DNA of 22,369 nucleotides from Chloroflexota bacterium (GCA_016210245.1 JACQUR010000111.1:1-22369), one strand, 5' to 3'. Shown: positions 1-7,995, numbered from the stretch's first letter. Numbers and translations: made by a program. Notes: generated from the sequence alone by a model not told the origin.

Positions 1-31
1 ACCGTTCACCGTCGCAAGGACGCCAGCGCAC

Positions 32-60
32 TGTCGACGGTGGACGGTCGACTGTCGACT
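32..60. repeat. Short heptamer tandem repeat (GTCGAC type)
   Basis: Four consecutive 7-nt units (TGTCGAC, GGTGGAC, GGTCGAC, TGTCGAC) lie just upstream of the deacetylase gene. It is the first of several unrelated-sequence heptamer arrays in intergenic DNA of this window. I see no promoter in the remaining bases 1-118. Confidence 0.6.
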
Positions 61-118
61 CGGCTTGGTAAGGATGCCCCTTTCGGGCGCCAACACGCAA
101 GGAAAACAGGAGGAGACG

Positions 119-994
119 GTGGAGAACGAGCGCTACCCCTACTGGCCGCTGCCAGAGCGGCCAACCCTGCGCTGGCCGAACGGTGCGCGGCTGGCCTTCT
201 GGATCATTCCCAACATCGAGCACTTCCGCTTCGACCGGCCCACCTCGGACCCGGTCTTCAGCGGCCCGATCCCGGACGTCCCCAGCTTCGCCCAGCGCGA
301 CTACGGCGTGCGGGTCGGCATCTGGCGCATGATGGACGTGCTGGACAAGTATAGCCTGCGCGCCACCGTCGCGCTCAACGCCGACGTCTGTCGCTTCTAC
401 CCGCAGATCATCCAGGCGGGCGTCGAGCGCCAGTGGGAGTGGATGGGCCACGGGATCACCAACTCCCAGCGGCTCAGTGGCCTGGACGAGCCGCAAGAGC
501 GGGAGACGATCCAGCAGGTCGTCCAGGCCATCGCCGAAAGCACCGGGCAGCCGCCGCGCGGCTGGCTGGGGCCGGGGCTGTCCGAAACCCACCACACGCC
601 CGACCTGCTGGCGGAGGCCGGGATCACCTACCTGGCCGACTGGGTCGTGGACGACCAGCCGTTCCCCCTGCGGGTCAAGCAGGGACGCATGCTCTCGGTG
701 CCCTACTCCATGGAGCTCAACGACATCCCGGCCTTCGTGCGCAAGGGCCTGACCGCCGAGCAGTTCTACCAGATGATCTGCGATCAGTTCGACGTGTTGT
801 ACCAGGAGGGCGAGCGCAGCGGGCGGGTGATGGCGCTGGCACTGCACCCGTTCCTCACGGGCCATCCCTTCCGCGCCAGGTGGCTGGACAAAGCCCTGGA
901 CTACATCACCCGCCACAGGCAGGTCTGGCTGACGACTGGCGGCGAGATCGCCGCCTGGTACTACCAGCACTACTACGAGCAGGCGCCCAAGTAG
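119..994 (+). CDS. Polysaccharide deacetylase family protein (PuuE-like, NodB/CE4 fold)
   Basis: This is a probable carbohydrate-esterase-4 type hydrolase of 291 residues, acting on an N-acyl group of a glycan or a related amide. I chose GTG at 119 because AGGAGG at 108-113 sits five bases before it; an ATG at 65 in the same frame has no such site. Seen in the protein: an RDYGVRVGIWRMMDVLD block near residues 80-95, an ATVALNADV strand, EWMGHGITNS with the conserved His-Gly, and a late ALALHPFLTGHP block. This layout matches the PuuE/allantoinase-like branch, where the first catalytic Asp motif of chitin deacetylases is altered. There is no signal peptide, so it is probably cytoplasmic. The substrate cannot be assigned from sequence. 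Family call is firm; exact reaction is open. Confidence 0.85.
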   Translation: MENERYPYWPLPERPTLRWPNGARLAFWIIPNIEHFRFDRPTSDPVFSGPIPDVPSFAQRDYGVRVGIWRMMDVLDKYSLRATVALNADVCRFYPQIIQAGVERQWEWMGHGITNSQRLSGLDEPQERETIQQVVQAIAESTGQPPRGWLGPGLSETHHTPDLLAEAGITYLADWVVDDQPFPLRVKQGRMLSVPYSMELNDIPAFVRKGLTAEQFYQMICDQFDVLYQEGERSGRVMALALHPFLTGHPFRARWLDKALDYITRHRQVWLTTGGEIAAWYYQHYYEQAPK

Positions 995-1033
995 GGCGGG
1001 CCGAACGTCTCTCCTGCTCGGCTCGGCAGATGC

Positions 1034-1063
1034 TCGCAACAGTCCGTGGTTTCTCTGTATAAT
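1034..1063 (+). promoter_or_regulatory. Candidate sigma70-type promoter
   Basis: A perfect TATAAT at 1058-1063 stands out in this GC-rich DNA. The -35 is weak: GCAACA at 1036-1041 with a 16-base spacer shares only the last three bases of TTGACA. Transcription would begin near 1070, leaving a leader of about 300 nt before the next gene. Confidence 0.4.
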
Positions 1064-1069
1064 ACCATG

Positions 1070-1315
1070 CACAGGTACATGGCGTTCAGTGCGTGCCCTC
1101 CCGCGTTGGAGGCAGGCGCTGCGCGCCAGCCTGCAACGAGGGCGCCACGGGGCGATCAAGGATCAAGGCAGTCTTCGACTGTCTGGTGGAGGTGTCGCGG
1201 CCCACGAGCTAGCCCGGCCAGCTCCAGGCAAGGGTGTGCCCCGCGCTGGCAGCCTGGGCTGAACTGGCACAGGAAATGCCAGCAGCGAAGAGATCGCCAG
1301 AGACTGCCTCTTTTG
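1070..1315 (+). ncRNA. Candidate structured RNA or long structured leader, family unknown
   Basis: This is part of the 383-base gap 995-1377, which has no convincing reading frame. Downstream of the TATAAT box the sequence can fold strongly. Stem A pairs 1093-1099 with 1139-1145, then 1104-1108 with 1134-1138, then 1113-1117 with 1129-1133. Stem B pairs AGGCAGTCT (1166-1174) with AGACTGCCT (1301-1309) and is followed by TCTTTTG. Inside it are a hairpin CTGGCA/TGCCAG (1264-1269 with 1277-1282) and a small UUC-loop hairpin (1167-1183). I compared it with RNase P, tmRNA, SRP and common riboswitch cores and recognised none. It could be a free RNA, a regulated leader of the HTH gene, or chance pairing in GC-rich DNA. 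Confidence 0.3.
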
Positions 1316-1333
1316 TGACATCATTGGTAACAT
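1315..1333 (+). promoter_or_regulatory. Possible operator: direct repeat GTRACAT
   Basis: GTGACAT (1315-1321) and GTAACAT (1327-1333) are spaced 12 bases start to start, about 45 bases before the HTH gene. A direct repeat at near-helical spacing just upstream of a small DNA-binding protein could be an autoregulatory site. The evidence is position and repetition only. Confidence 0.2.
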
Positions 1334-1377
1334 ACAGGAAGAGCGGCAAGAACTGCACCTCGTAAGGGAGGACTGGC

Positions 1378-1731
1378 ATGGTAGAGACGGAGACTCCGAC
1401 CCCACCCCCGTCTGACGTTCGTCCGATGTCTGAGACGGAGCGAGAGGAAGTTCGGAACTTGCACGAGCAGGGTCTGGGGGTGCGCGAGATCGCGCGTCGG
1501 TTCAGCCGCGCCCCTTCGACCATTAGCCGTATTCTGCGCGAGGGCGGCGCCCGCACCGCGCGGCCCGCCCGAGGGCGGCGTGGACGGGCGGCCGCGCCTG
1601 CCCGGGCGCACGCCACCGGCGAGGTCTCGCGCCCGGAGCTGCGCAACCTGGAACAGCGCGTCGCCAGGATCGAGGCCCTGCTGTCCCGCATCGCGACGCT
1701 GATCACGCCGGGCAGGCCCGGCAAGCGCTAG
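1378..1731 (+). CDS. Small helix-turn-helix protein with C-terminal coiled coil
   Basis: A 117-residue cytoplasmic DNA-binding protein of unknown target. ATG at 1378 follows AAGGGAGG (1364-1371) at normal spacing. Residues about 17-56 form a helix-turn-helix of the IS30/Hin type, with the core VREIARRF followed by APSTISRILRE. Residues about 57-85 are a basic Arg/Ala-rich linker, and about 86-110 (LRNLEQRVARIEALLSRI) form a short heptad-patterned helix, suggesting dimerisation. No recombinase or transposase catalytic domain is present and the protein is complete rather than truncated, so it is either a free-standing regulator or the domesticated DNA-binding part of a mobile element. It sits between a structured leader and a perfect 31-bp inverted repeat. 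Its partner genes are not evident. Confidence 0.75.
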   Translation: MVETETPTPPPSDVRPMSETEREEVRNLHEQGLGVREIARRFSRAPSTISRILREGGARTARPARGRRGRAAAPARAHATGEVSRPELRNLEQRVARIEALLSRIATLITPGRPGKR

Positions 1732-1756
1732 CGCCCGCCCCTCCGCGCTGAGCCGT

Positions 1757-1822
1757 CAGGAAGAGCAGGGCGAGCGGTCACCGAGACCTCCGTCTCGGTG
1801 ACCGCTCGCCCTGCTCTTCCTG
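1757..1822 (+). terminator. Perfect 31-bp inverted repeat, terminator-like hairpin
   Basis: Arms 1757-1787 and 1792-1822 are exact reverse complements with a CTCC loop, starting 26 bases after the HTH stop codon. As RNA it would be an extremely stable hairpin ending transcription of that gene. There is no T-run on either side, and the stem is far longer than a usual intrinsic terminator. A REP-like element or protein-binding palindrome is an alternative. Confidence 0.55.
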
Positions 1823-2128
1823 CCCGCTGCCCTCTCCGCTCCCGGCGCGGGTCGTGCCTCTCTGCCAGCCCGTGATGGCGAGCCGGCGTTCCAGCAACCA
1901 GCATCCACCCCTCTTTACCTTTCCTCAACCTTCTCAACCCGCTGCTAACCCTCCGATAACGCTGTCTGCGGTGATAATAAGATTGGAACGGCCGTTATCG
2001 GCGGCCACGATGCGCAAGGCAGCGAGTACGTGCGGGCCGGGCTCCTGGCGAGCAGCCAGGCCCAGCCTGTCCCCCCTGTGGCCGTGCGCGTCAGCCCCCG
2101 ACAGCACTGAAGAGGAGAGGTAACGTCC
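1823..2128 (+). promoter_or_regulatory. Upstream region of the protease/c-di-GMP unit with flanked AT island
   Basis: This 306-base non-coding stretch precedes the S8 protease gene. The inverted repeat CCGATAACG (1953-1961) / CGTTATCGG (1993-2001) is exact and brackets an AT-rich island at 1971-1984 containing GATAAT, a possible -10 without a recognisable -35. The arrangement suggests a repressor or activator site around a promoter. Further down, GGG(2039-2041)..CCTGGC(2044-2049) can pair with GCCAGG(2055-2060)CCC(2061-2063), a stable leader hairpin. A pyrimidine-rich tract covers about 1905-1950. No c-di-GMP riboswitch core was recognised. Confidence 0.35.
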
Positions 2129-3961
2129 ATGCATCAGTCGGTTAAAGGCCAGCCAGCGCCTGAAGCGGGCCGGGGCCAGGAGCGCAGCAGGGTGAGACGC
2201 CCGCGGGGCCAGGGCAGCCTCGCCGCGCTCCTGGGCCTGGCCCTGCTGCTCGGCACCATCGCCCCCTTCGCGCTCTCGCCCGCGGCGGCGCAGACGCTCG
2301 CCGCGCCGCCCGCGGCCACGCTGGCGCCAGACCAGGCGACCCCCGGCGCGCTCAGCACCCCTGGCGCAACGGCCAGCTCGGCAGCCACGCCCACCGCCAC
2401 CCCCAGTCCGACCGCCACCGTGGCTCCGACCGCCACCGCCAGCGCGACGGCAGACCGTCGCTCTGAGCGACACGGCCACGTCGATGACTACGTGCGCCAG
2501 AAGGCGACCCGCGAGCCCAATGCCCTCATCCCCGTCCTGATCCAGCGCCAGGGCGGCACGGTCGCGCTGGACCCCGAGAAGGTTCGGGCCGAGGGCGGCC
2601 TGGTGACCCGCCAGCTCAAGACCAAGAACGCGATCGCGGCCGAGGTGCCCGCCAGCAAGCTCGAGGCGCTGGCCCGCGAGCCGGGCGTCACCCGCATCTC
2701 CTTCGACGCCCCGGTGCAGGCGCAGAGCGACTCGGCGGAACTGGATCCCAAAGACCTGCGCACGGTGTACCCCTTCGCCGTTCGCGCGCCCGGGCTCTGG
2801 ACGACTGCGCCCCCCATACAGGGCACCGGCGTGACTGTCGCGGTGCTGGATAGCGGCATCACCACCCACCGCGATTTCCACGGCGCCGACGCCAGCGGCC
2901 GGGAGCTGAGTGGCATGCGCATCCTGGCTCGCGTCTCCGTCGCCCAGCGCAACCCAGGCGGCCCGGAGGATGGCAACGGCCACGGCACCTTCGTGGCCGG
3001 GATCATCGCCGGGCGCGGCTGGAGCAGCGAGGGCAAGATCGTCGGTATCGCCCCGAACGCCAACCTGGTGAGCGTCCGGGTCAGCGACGCAGACGGCATG
3101 GCCCGCACCTCCGACGTCATCGCTGGCCTCGAGTGGGTTGTGGCCAACAAGGACCTGTACAGGATCCGCGTCCTGAACATCTCTGTCCTGTCCAGCGTGG
3201 CTGAGTCGTACACCACCAGCCTGCTGGATGCCGCGGTCGAGCTGGCCTGGCTCAAGGGCATCGTGGTGGTGGTCGCAGCCGGAAACGGTGGGCCCAACAC
3301 CATGCTCTACCCGCCAGCCAACGACCCCTACGTCATCACCGTCGGGGCCACCGACGACATGGCGAGCGGCTCGGTCGGCGACGACCGGCTGGCCTGGTTC
3401 TCTTCCTATGGCCGGACGCAGGACGGCTTCGCCAAGCCGGAGCTGGTCGCCCCGGGCCGTCGGATCGTCTCCACTCTGTCCTCGACCAAGGATCCTCTGG
3501 CCCTGCAGTATCCGGATCGCGTCATCAGCGAGCGGTACATTCGCCTCTCGGGCACCTCGGCCGCGGCGCCGGTGGTCAGCGGCGTGGTGGCCCAGGTGCT
3601 CCAGGTGCGCCCGAGCCTCACCCCCGACCAGGTGAAGTGGCTGCTGGTCCAGACCGCGGACGACCTGCACGGCCGCGGCACCGGCGCCGGTTATCCCCAG
3701 TCGGGCGCCGCCGTCCGCTACAGCGGCACGGTCGGGCGCGCCAACCAGGGCCTGATGCCCAACCGGTACGTGGCCATGGCCGGCTACGCGGCCATGAACG
3801 GCTCGACCACCGTGTCGTGGGATACGGTGAGCTGGGATACCGTCTCCTGGGATACCGTCTCCTGGGACACCGTCTCGTGGGACACGGTGAGCTGGGACAC
3901 GGTGAGCTGGGACACCGTGTCCTGGGATACGGTGTCCTGGGATACCGTCGCGGGAGATTAG
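2129..3961 (+). CDS. Secreted S8 (subtilisin-like) serine peptidase with C-terminal SWDTV repeats
   Basis: An exported endopeptidase of 610 residues. ATG at 2129 has AGGAGAGG (2113-2120) upstream. A long basic N-terminus leads into a hydrophobic signal segment (about 29-55, ending in AAAQT), then a Thr/Pro/Ala-rich linker and an I9-like propeptide (about 115-205). The catalytic triad is visible: Asp241 (VAVLDSG), His285 (NGHGTFVAG) and Ser477 (LSGTSAAAP), with Asn386 (AAGNGG) for the oxyanion hole, so it should be active. After the catalytic domain a short segment ends in nine tandem SWDTV pentapeptides (residues about 562-606) and AGD, with no sortase or GlyGly-CTERM signal. The next gene begins 6 bases after the stop and encodes a c-di-GMP enzyme, so the two are probably cotranscribed. 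The tail function is unknown; a beta-strand tail for surface attachment or assembly is possible. Confidence 0.9.
   Translation: MHQSVKGQPAPEAGRGQERSRVRRPRGQGSLAALLGLALLLGTIAPFALSPAAAQTLAAPPAATLAPDQATPGALSTPGATASSAATPTATPSPTATVAPTATASATADRRSERHGHVDDYVRQKATREPNALIPVLIQRQGGTVALDPEKVRAEGGLVTRQLKTKNAIAAEVPASKLEALAREPGVTRISFDAPVQAQSDSAELDPKDLRTVYPFAVRAPGLWTTAPPIQGTGVTVAVLDSGITTHRDFHGADASGRELSGMRILARVSVAQRNPGGPEDGNGHGTFVAGIIAGRGWSSEGKIVGIAPNANLVSVRVSDADGMARTSDVIAGLEWVVANKDLYRIRVLNISVLSSVAESYTTSLLDAAVELAWLKGIVVVVAAGNGGPNTMLYPPANDPYVITVGATDDMASGSVGDDRLAWFSSYGRTQDGFAKPELVAPGRRIVSTLSSTKDPLALQYPDRVISERYIRLSGTSAAAPVVSGVVAQVLQVRPSLTPDQVKWLLVQTADDLHGRGTGAGYPQSGAAVRYSGTVGRANQGLMPNRYVAMAGYAAMNGSTTVSWDTVSWDTVSWDTVSWDTVSWDTVSWDTVSWDTVSWDTVSWDTVAGD
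3812..3946 (+). repeat. Nine 15-bp coding repeats (SWDTV tail)
   Basis: Nine units of VSWDT are encoded in tandem. The DNA copies differ at synonymous positions (GTG/GTC, TCG/AGC/TCC, GAT/GAC, ACG/ACC) while the peptide stays identical. That points to selection on the peptide rather than very recent slippage. Confidence 0.9.
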
Positions 3962-3967
3962 GCCACC

Positions 3968-6900
3968 ATGCGCTTCAGCCAGCTCTCCACGACCGCGCAA
4001 GCCTACATCCTGGGCGTCTACGTCCTTGGCCTCGCGGTCGTGGCGGGCGAGTGGTGGCTGATCGGCAGCAGCGAGGCCCCCACGGCCGCGTCCTGGCCGT
4101 GGGGGCTCTTCGTGCTGCTGACGCTGGCCGCCACCGTGGCGCACAGCTTCCCGGTGAGCACGCCGGGACGCCAGGCCTACCACGTCTCGCTGCCGTTCTT
4201 CGTGGCCGCCATCATCCTGCTGCCGCCCCTCCAGGTAGCCGCATTGCTGGCCATCGTCCACCTGGCCGAGTGGCTGCGACGGCGCCGCTCCTGGTTCGCC
4301 CAGGTCTTCAACCTCGCCACCTACGTCCTCACCGCCACCGCAGCACAGGCCATCTATCGCCTGCTGAGCGCGGGACTCCCGGACAGCCCCATGCTCCTGG
4401 ACCAGCCCTACCCCCTGCTCGGCGGGCTGGCGGCCATCCTGGCTTTCGCGCTGGTCAACCGCGGGCTGGTGAGCCTGGCCATCTGGCTGGGCAACGGCAT
4501 CCCGCCCCGCCAGCAGCACATGTTCGAGCCCGAGAGCCTGCTCACCGACGGCATCCTGCTGGCCATGGGCCTGCCGCTGGCCTACCTCTGGCTGCTGGCC
4601 CCCTGGCTGGTGGCGCTGGGCGGGGCGCCGCTGCTGCTGATCTACCGCGCCCTGGACGTGCCGAACATCCGCGCCCAGCGCCGCCAGGATGCCCTCACCC
4701 AGCTCTTCACCGCCCCGTACCTGACCGAGGCCTGTAGCCGCGAGCTGAGCCGCGCCCACCGCTTCGGCCGTCCTCTGGCCATGCTGGTGGTCGACATCGA
4801 CCACCTCGGCGACCTCAATGCCCGCTATGGCTACCAGGCGGGCGATGCCATCATCCAGGGTACGGCTCGCCTGCTCGACCGCATGACGCGCGAGTACGAC
4901 GTGCTGGCGCGCGTCGTGGGCGGCGAGTTCGCCATCCTGCTGCCAGAAATCGATGCCGCCGGCGCCGGGGTGGTTGCTCAGCGCATCCAGGACGCCATTG
5001 CCACCCGGCGCTACGAAGTGGCCAGCAGCGTGGAGCCGATCCGCACCAGCGCCAGCATCGGCGTGGCGGTGTGCCAGGGCAACGGGCACACCGCCGAGCA
5101 ACTCTTCGCCGCCGCCGAGGCGGCGCTGGCCCAGGCCAAGCGCGCCGGCGGGAACCATCTCTGCTTCGGCTCGATCGCCGCCTCTGCCGCGACTCCGCCC
5201 GAGCCGGCCCCGGCATCGGCGCCCCCCACCGCGCCGGCCCCGGCCGCCCAGCCACCGGTTGAGGCGACCAGCGCTCCGCCGCAGGCCGCCCAGGCGCTCG
5301 GACACGCGGCGCCGGCCGCGGCCAGTGGCTGGGGCACGCTGCTCTCGGCGCACCCGGAGCGCGCCCCTTTGCTGCTGAGCCTGGCCATGGCCGCGGCCAC
5401 AGCAGCCCTGGTGCTGGCGCTCGCCCCGCCCCTGCCGCCGCTGGACCTCTCGACCGTGCTCCTGTTCCTCGCGTTCCTGCTCCTGGCGGAATCCCGCAGC
5501 ATGGAGCTCTTCGATCGTAGCTCCTATTCGATCAGCGTCGTGCCGATCCTAGCCGCCGGCATGCTGCTGGGCATCCCTGGCGCGGTGGCGCTGGCCCCGG
5601 TCCCGGCCCTTCTCCGCGGCCTCCGTCGCCACAGCACCTGGTACAAGGTGGTGTTCAACGCCAGCACCTACGTGGTCGCCTCCACCGCCGCGACGAGCGT
5701 CTACCACCTCTTCGGCTGGCCGCTGGCGCCCTCCAACCTGCTGTCCTTGCTGCTGCCGGCCACCCTGGCCGGCCTGGCGTTCTATCTCCACACCGTCCTG
5801 GTGGCCACCGGGATGGCCACCGAGGTGCGCGCGCGCCCGCTCCAGCTCTGGGCCGAGCACTTCCGCTGGCTCTGGCCCCAGTACGTCGTGCTCAGCGGCA
5901 TGGGGCTGCTCCTGGCGATCGCCTACCACGAGTACGGCGTGCTGGGTGCAGCGGCCTTCGCCGTCCCGCCGCTGATGATGCGCTTCGTTGCCAAGCAGTA
6001 CCTCGACCGCACGCTGGACAACGTGCGCCAACTCCGCGCGCTCAACGAGCAACTGGGAGCCTCGGAGGCGCAACTGCGCGCGCTCTACGAGGCTATGGCC
6101 TGCGGCATCCTGGTTCGAGATCGTGCGGGCGCCGTGGTCCGCGCTAATGCCGCGGCGGAGGAGATGCTCGGCCTGCCCTTCGACCGGATGCGCGGCCAGA
6201 CCCCGGCCTCCCTCTGGCGAGCCGCGCGCGAGGACGGCTCGGACCTGCCGGACGCGGAGCACCCCTCTAGCGTCGCCCTCCAGACTCGGCGCCCGGTGCG
6301 GCACTCCACCCTGCGCGTGACCCGGCCGGACGGCGAGCGCCGCTGGCACCAGGTGGACGCCGTGCCCATGCTGGGCGAGGATGGCGAGCCGGTGCAGGTG
6401 GTCTCCAGCTTCATCGACATCACCAAGCGCAAGCAGGCCGAGGAGGCGCTGGAGCGCCAGGCGCTCTACGATGCGCTGACCGGCCTGCCGAACCGCACCC
6501 TGCTCCACGACCGCTTACGCCAGGTCCTCCTCGCTGCGCAGCGCAACACCCGCTCGCTCGCCCTGCTGGTGATGGACCTGGACGGATTCAAAGAGGTCAA
6601 CGACACCCTCGGCCACCACTGCGGCGACGCACTGCTGCCCCAGGTGGGGCAGCGCCTGCGCGAGGCCCTGCGGGCCTCGGACACTGTGGCTCGCCTGGGC
6701 GGCGACGAGTTTGCCGTGCTGCTGCCGACCGCCGACGCCGAGGGCGCCCTGCTGGCGGCCCGCAAGCTGCTGCGCGCGCTGGAGCCCTCGTTCGTGGTCG
6801 AGGGGCAGAGCCTCGAGGTCAGGATGAGCATCGGTATCGCCCTCTCGCCCGACCACGGCGCGGACGCTGAGACGCTCCTGCGCCGCGCCGACATTGCCAT

Positions 6901-7792
6901 GTACGCGGCCAAGCGCGCCCAGAGCGGGTACGCGCTGTACACCTTCGACCAGGATGAGCACACTCCCAGCCGCCTGGCGCTCATGGGCGAGCTGCGCCAG
7001 GCCATCGACCAGGACGGGTTGGTGCTGCACTACCAGCCCAAGGTCAACCTGAAGACCGGCCAGGTGGTGGGCGTGGAGGCGCTGGTGCGCTGGCCCCACC
7101 CGCAGCACGGCCTGGTGCCGCCGGATCAGTTCATCCCCCTGGCCGAGCACACGGGCTTGATCCGCCCCCTCGCTCGATGGGTGCTCGACACCGCCCTGCG
7201 CCAGTGCCAGGTCTGGCGCAGCGCCGGGCTGGATCTCCCGGTGGCCGTCAACCTCTCGATGCGTAACCTGCACGACCCGCAACTCCCGGACATGATCGCC
7301 GCCCTCCTGGCCGCCTGGGCCGTGCCGCCCGCCAATCTGGAGTTGGAGATCACCGAGAGCGCGGTCATGGCCGACCCTACCCGCGCGATGCAGGTGCTCA
7401 CCCGGCTGCGGGAGATGGGCCTCCAGATCGCGGTCGACGACTTCGGCACCGGCTACTCCTCGCTCGGCTACCTCAAGCGGCTGCCCGTGGACGAGTTGAA
7501 GATCGACAAGTCCTTCGTGCTGCAGATGGCCCAGGACGAGAACGACGCCGCCATCGTCCGCTCGACCATCGGCCTCGGCCACGACCTGGGCCTGGCCGTC
7601 GTGGCCGAAGGGGTGGAGGACCAGGCGAGCTGGAACCTGCTGGCCAGCCTCGGCTGTGACAGCGTCCAGGGCTACCACATGAGCCGCCCGCTGGCCCCGG
7701 ACGACCTCCAGCAATGGCTGGGCGGCTGGACCCGCCGGCTGGAGCAGGCTGGCACGGCTGCCTGGGAGGAACGGGCCGGCGCCGCGGCGTGA
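3968..7792 (+). CDS. Membrane c-di-GMP enzyme: two TM modules, GGDEF, PAS, GGDEF, EAL
   Basis: A 1274-residue integral membrane signalling protein that should make and/or break c-di-GMP. Order: TM module 1 (about 10-230); GGDEF-1 (about 235-395); Pro/Ala linker (about 400-460); TM module 2 resembling the first (about 465-680); PAS (about 698-820); GGDEF-2 (about 830-1000); EAL (about 1005-1260). GGDEF-2 is intact (GGDEF 911-915) with an inhibitory RxxD at 902-905. GGDEF-1 reads VGGEF (317-321), so its active site is altered, yet RxxD remains at 308-311. The EAL keeps EAL (1037-1039), NLSMRNL, ELEITES, DDFGTGYSS (Asp1157, Asp1158), KIDKSFV and EGVE, as expected for an active phosphodiesterase. 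No clear ribosome site precedes ATG 3968; coupling to the protease gene 6 bases upstream is likely. The signal sensed is unknown. Confidence 0.9.
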   Translation: MRFSQLSTTAQAYILGVYVLGLAVVAGEWWLIGSSEAPTAASWPWGLFVLLTLAATVAHSFPVSTPGRQAYHVSLPFFVAAIILLPPLQVAALLAIVHLAEWLRRRRSWFAQVFNLATYVLTATAAQAIYRLLSAGLPDSPMLLDQPYPLLGGLAAILAFALVNRGLVSLAIWLGNGIPPRQQHMFEPESLLTDGILLAMGLPLAYLWLLAPWLVALGGAPLLLIYRALDVPNIRAQRRQDALTQLFTAPYLTEACSRELSRAHRFGRPLAMLVVDIDHLGDLNARYGYQAGDAIIQGTARLLDRMTREYDVLARVVGGEFAILLPEIDAAGAGVVAQRIQDAIATRRYEVASSVEPIRTSASIGVAVCQGNGHTAEQLFAAAEAALAQAKRAGGNHLCFGSIAASAATPPEPAPASAPPTAPAPAAQPPVEATSAPPQAAQALGHAAPAAASGWGTLLSAHPERAPLLLSLAMAAATAALVLALAPPLPPLDLSTVLLFLAFLLLAESRSMELFDRSSYSISVVPILAAGMLLGIPGAVALAPVPALLRGLRRHSTWYKVVFNASTYVVASTAATSVYHLFGWPLAPSNLLSLLLPATLAGLAFYLHTVLVATGMATEVRARPLQLWAEHFRWLWPQYVVLSGMGLLLAIAYHEYGVLGAAAFAVPPLMMRFVAKQYLDRTLDNVRQLRALNEQLGASEAQLRALYEAMACGILVRDRAGAVVRANAAAEEMLGLPFDRMRGQTPASLWRAAREDGSDLPDAEHPSSVALQTRRPVRHSTLRVTRPDGERRWHQVDAVPMLGEDGEPVQVVSSFIDITKRKQAEEALERQALYDALTGLPNRTLLHDRLRQVLLAAQRNTRSLALLVMDLDGFKEVNDTLGHHCGDALLPQVGQRLREALRASDTVARLGGDEFAVLLPTADAEGALLAARKLLRALEPSFVVEGQSLEVRMSIGIALSPDHGADAETLLRRADIAMYAAKRAQSGYALYTFDQDEHTPSRLALMGELRQAIDQDGLVLHYQPKVNLKTGQVVGVEALVRWPHPQHGLVPPDQFIPLAEHTGLIRPLARWVLDTALRQCQVWRSAGLDLPVAVNLSMRNLHDPQLPDMIAALLAAWAVPPANLELEITESAVMADPTRAMQVLTRLREMGLQIAVDDFGTGYSSLGYLKRLPVDELKIDKSFVLQMAQDENDAAIVRSTIGLGHDLGLAVVAEGVEDQASWNLLASLGCDSVQGYHMSRPLAPDDLQQWLGGWTRRLEQAGTAAWEERAGAAA

Positions 7793-7800
7793 GGGGCCGG

Positions 7801-7995
7801 ACCTCTCCCCCGGCCCCTCCCCGACGCGGGGAGGGGAGTCCGGACCTCTCCCCCGGCCCCTCCCCTGCCAGGGGAGGGGAGTCCCTGCGCCCCTCGGGTG
7901 GCTCCCCCTTCCCTGGCAGGGAAGGGGGCCGGGGGGTTAGGTCCGGCCCTCTCCCCCTTCCCTGGTAGGGAAGGGGGCCGGGGGGTTAGGTCCGG
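7801..7995. repeat. Cluster of four G/C hairpin repeats
   Basis: Four palindromes follow the c-di-GMP gene: arms 7814-7823/7827-7836, 7857-7866/7870-7879, 7904-7914/7918-7928 and 7953-7963/7967-7977, each with a 3-nt loop. The last two are followed by GGCCGGGGGGTTAGGTCCGG. The same unit occurs in the opposite orientation at 22214-22369. They could act as bidirectional terminators; on wider evidence they look like a dispersed intergenic repeat family. Confidence 0.8.

Noticed and set aside
433..1062. 209-residue + strand frame overlapping the deacetylase
   Set aside because: Alternate frame of the deacetylase gene with Ala/Gly/Arg/Pro bias and no ribosome site.
1985..2063. c-di-GMP (GEMM) riboswitch before the protease/c-di-GMP unit
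   Set aside because: The region has a hairpin and a GCGCAAGGC stretch, but I could not find the conserved GEMM core or its tetraloop-receptor arrangement.
1934..5353. 1139-residue open frame on the minus strand
   Set aside because: It lies opposite the protease and c-di-GMP genes, is Arg/Gly/His/Gln-rich without any domain, and arises from high GC. The + strand genes carry intact catalytic motifs.
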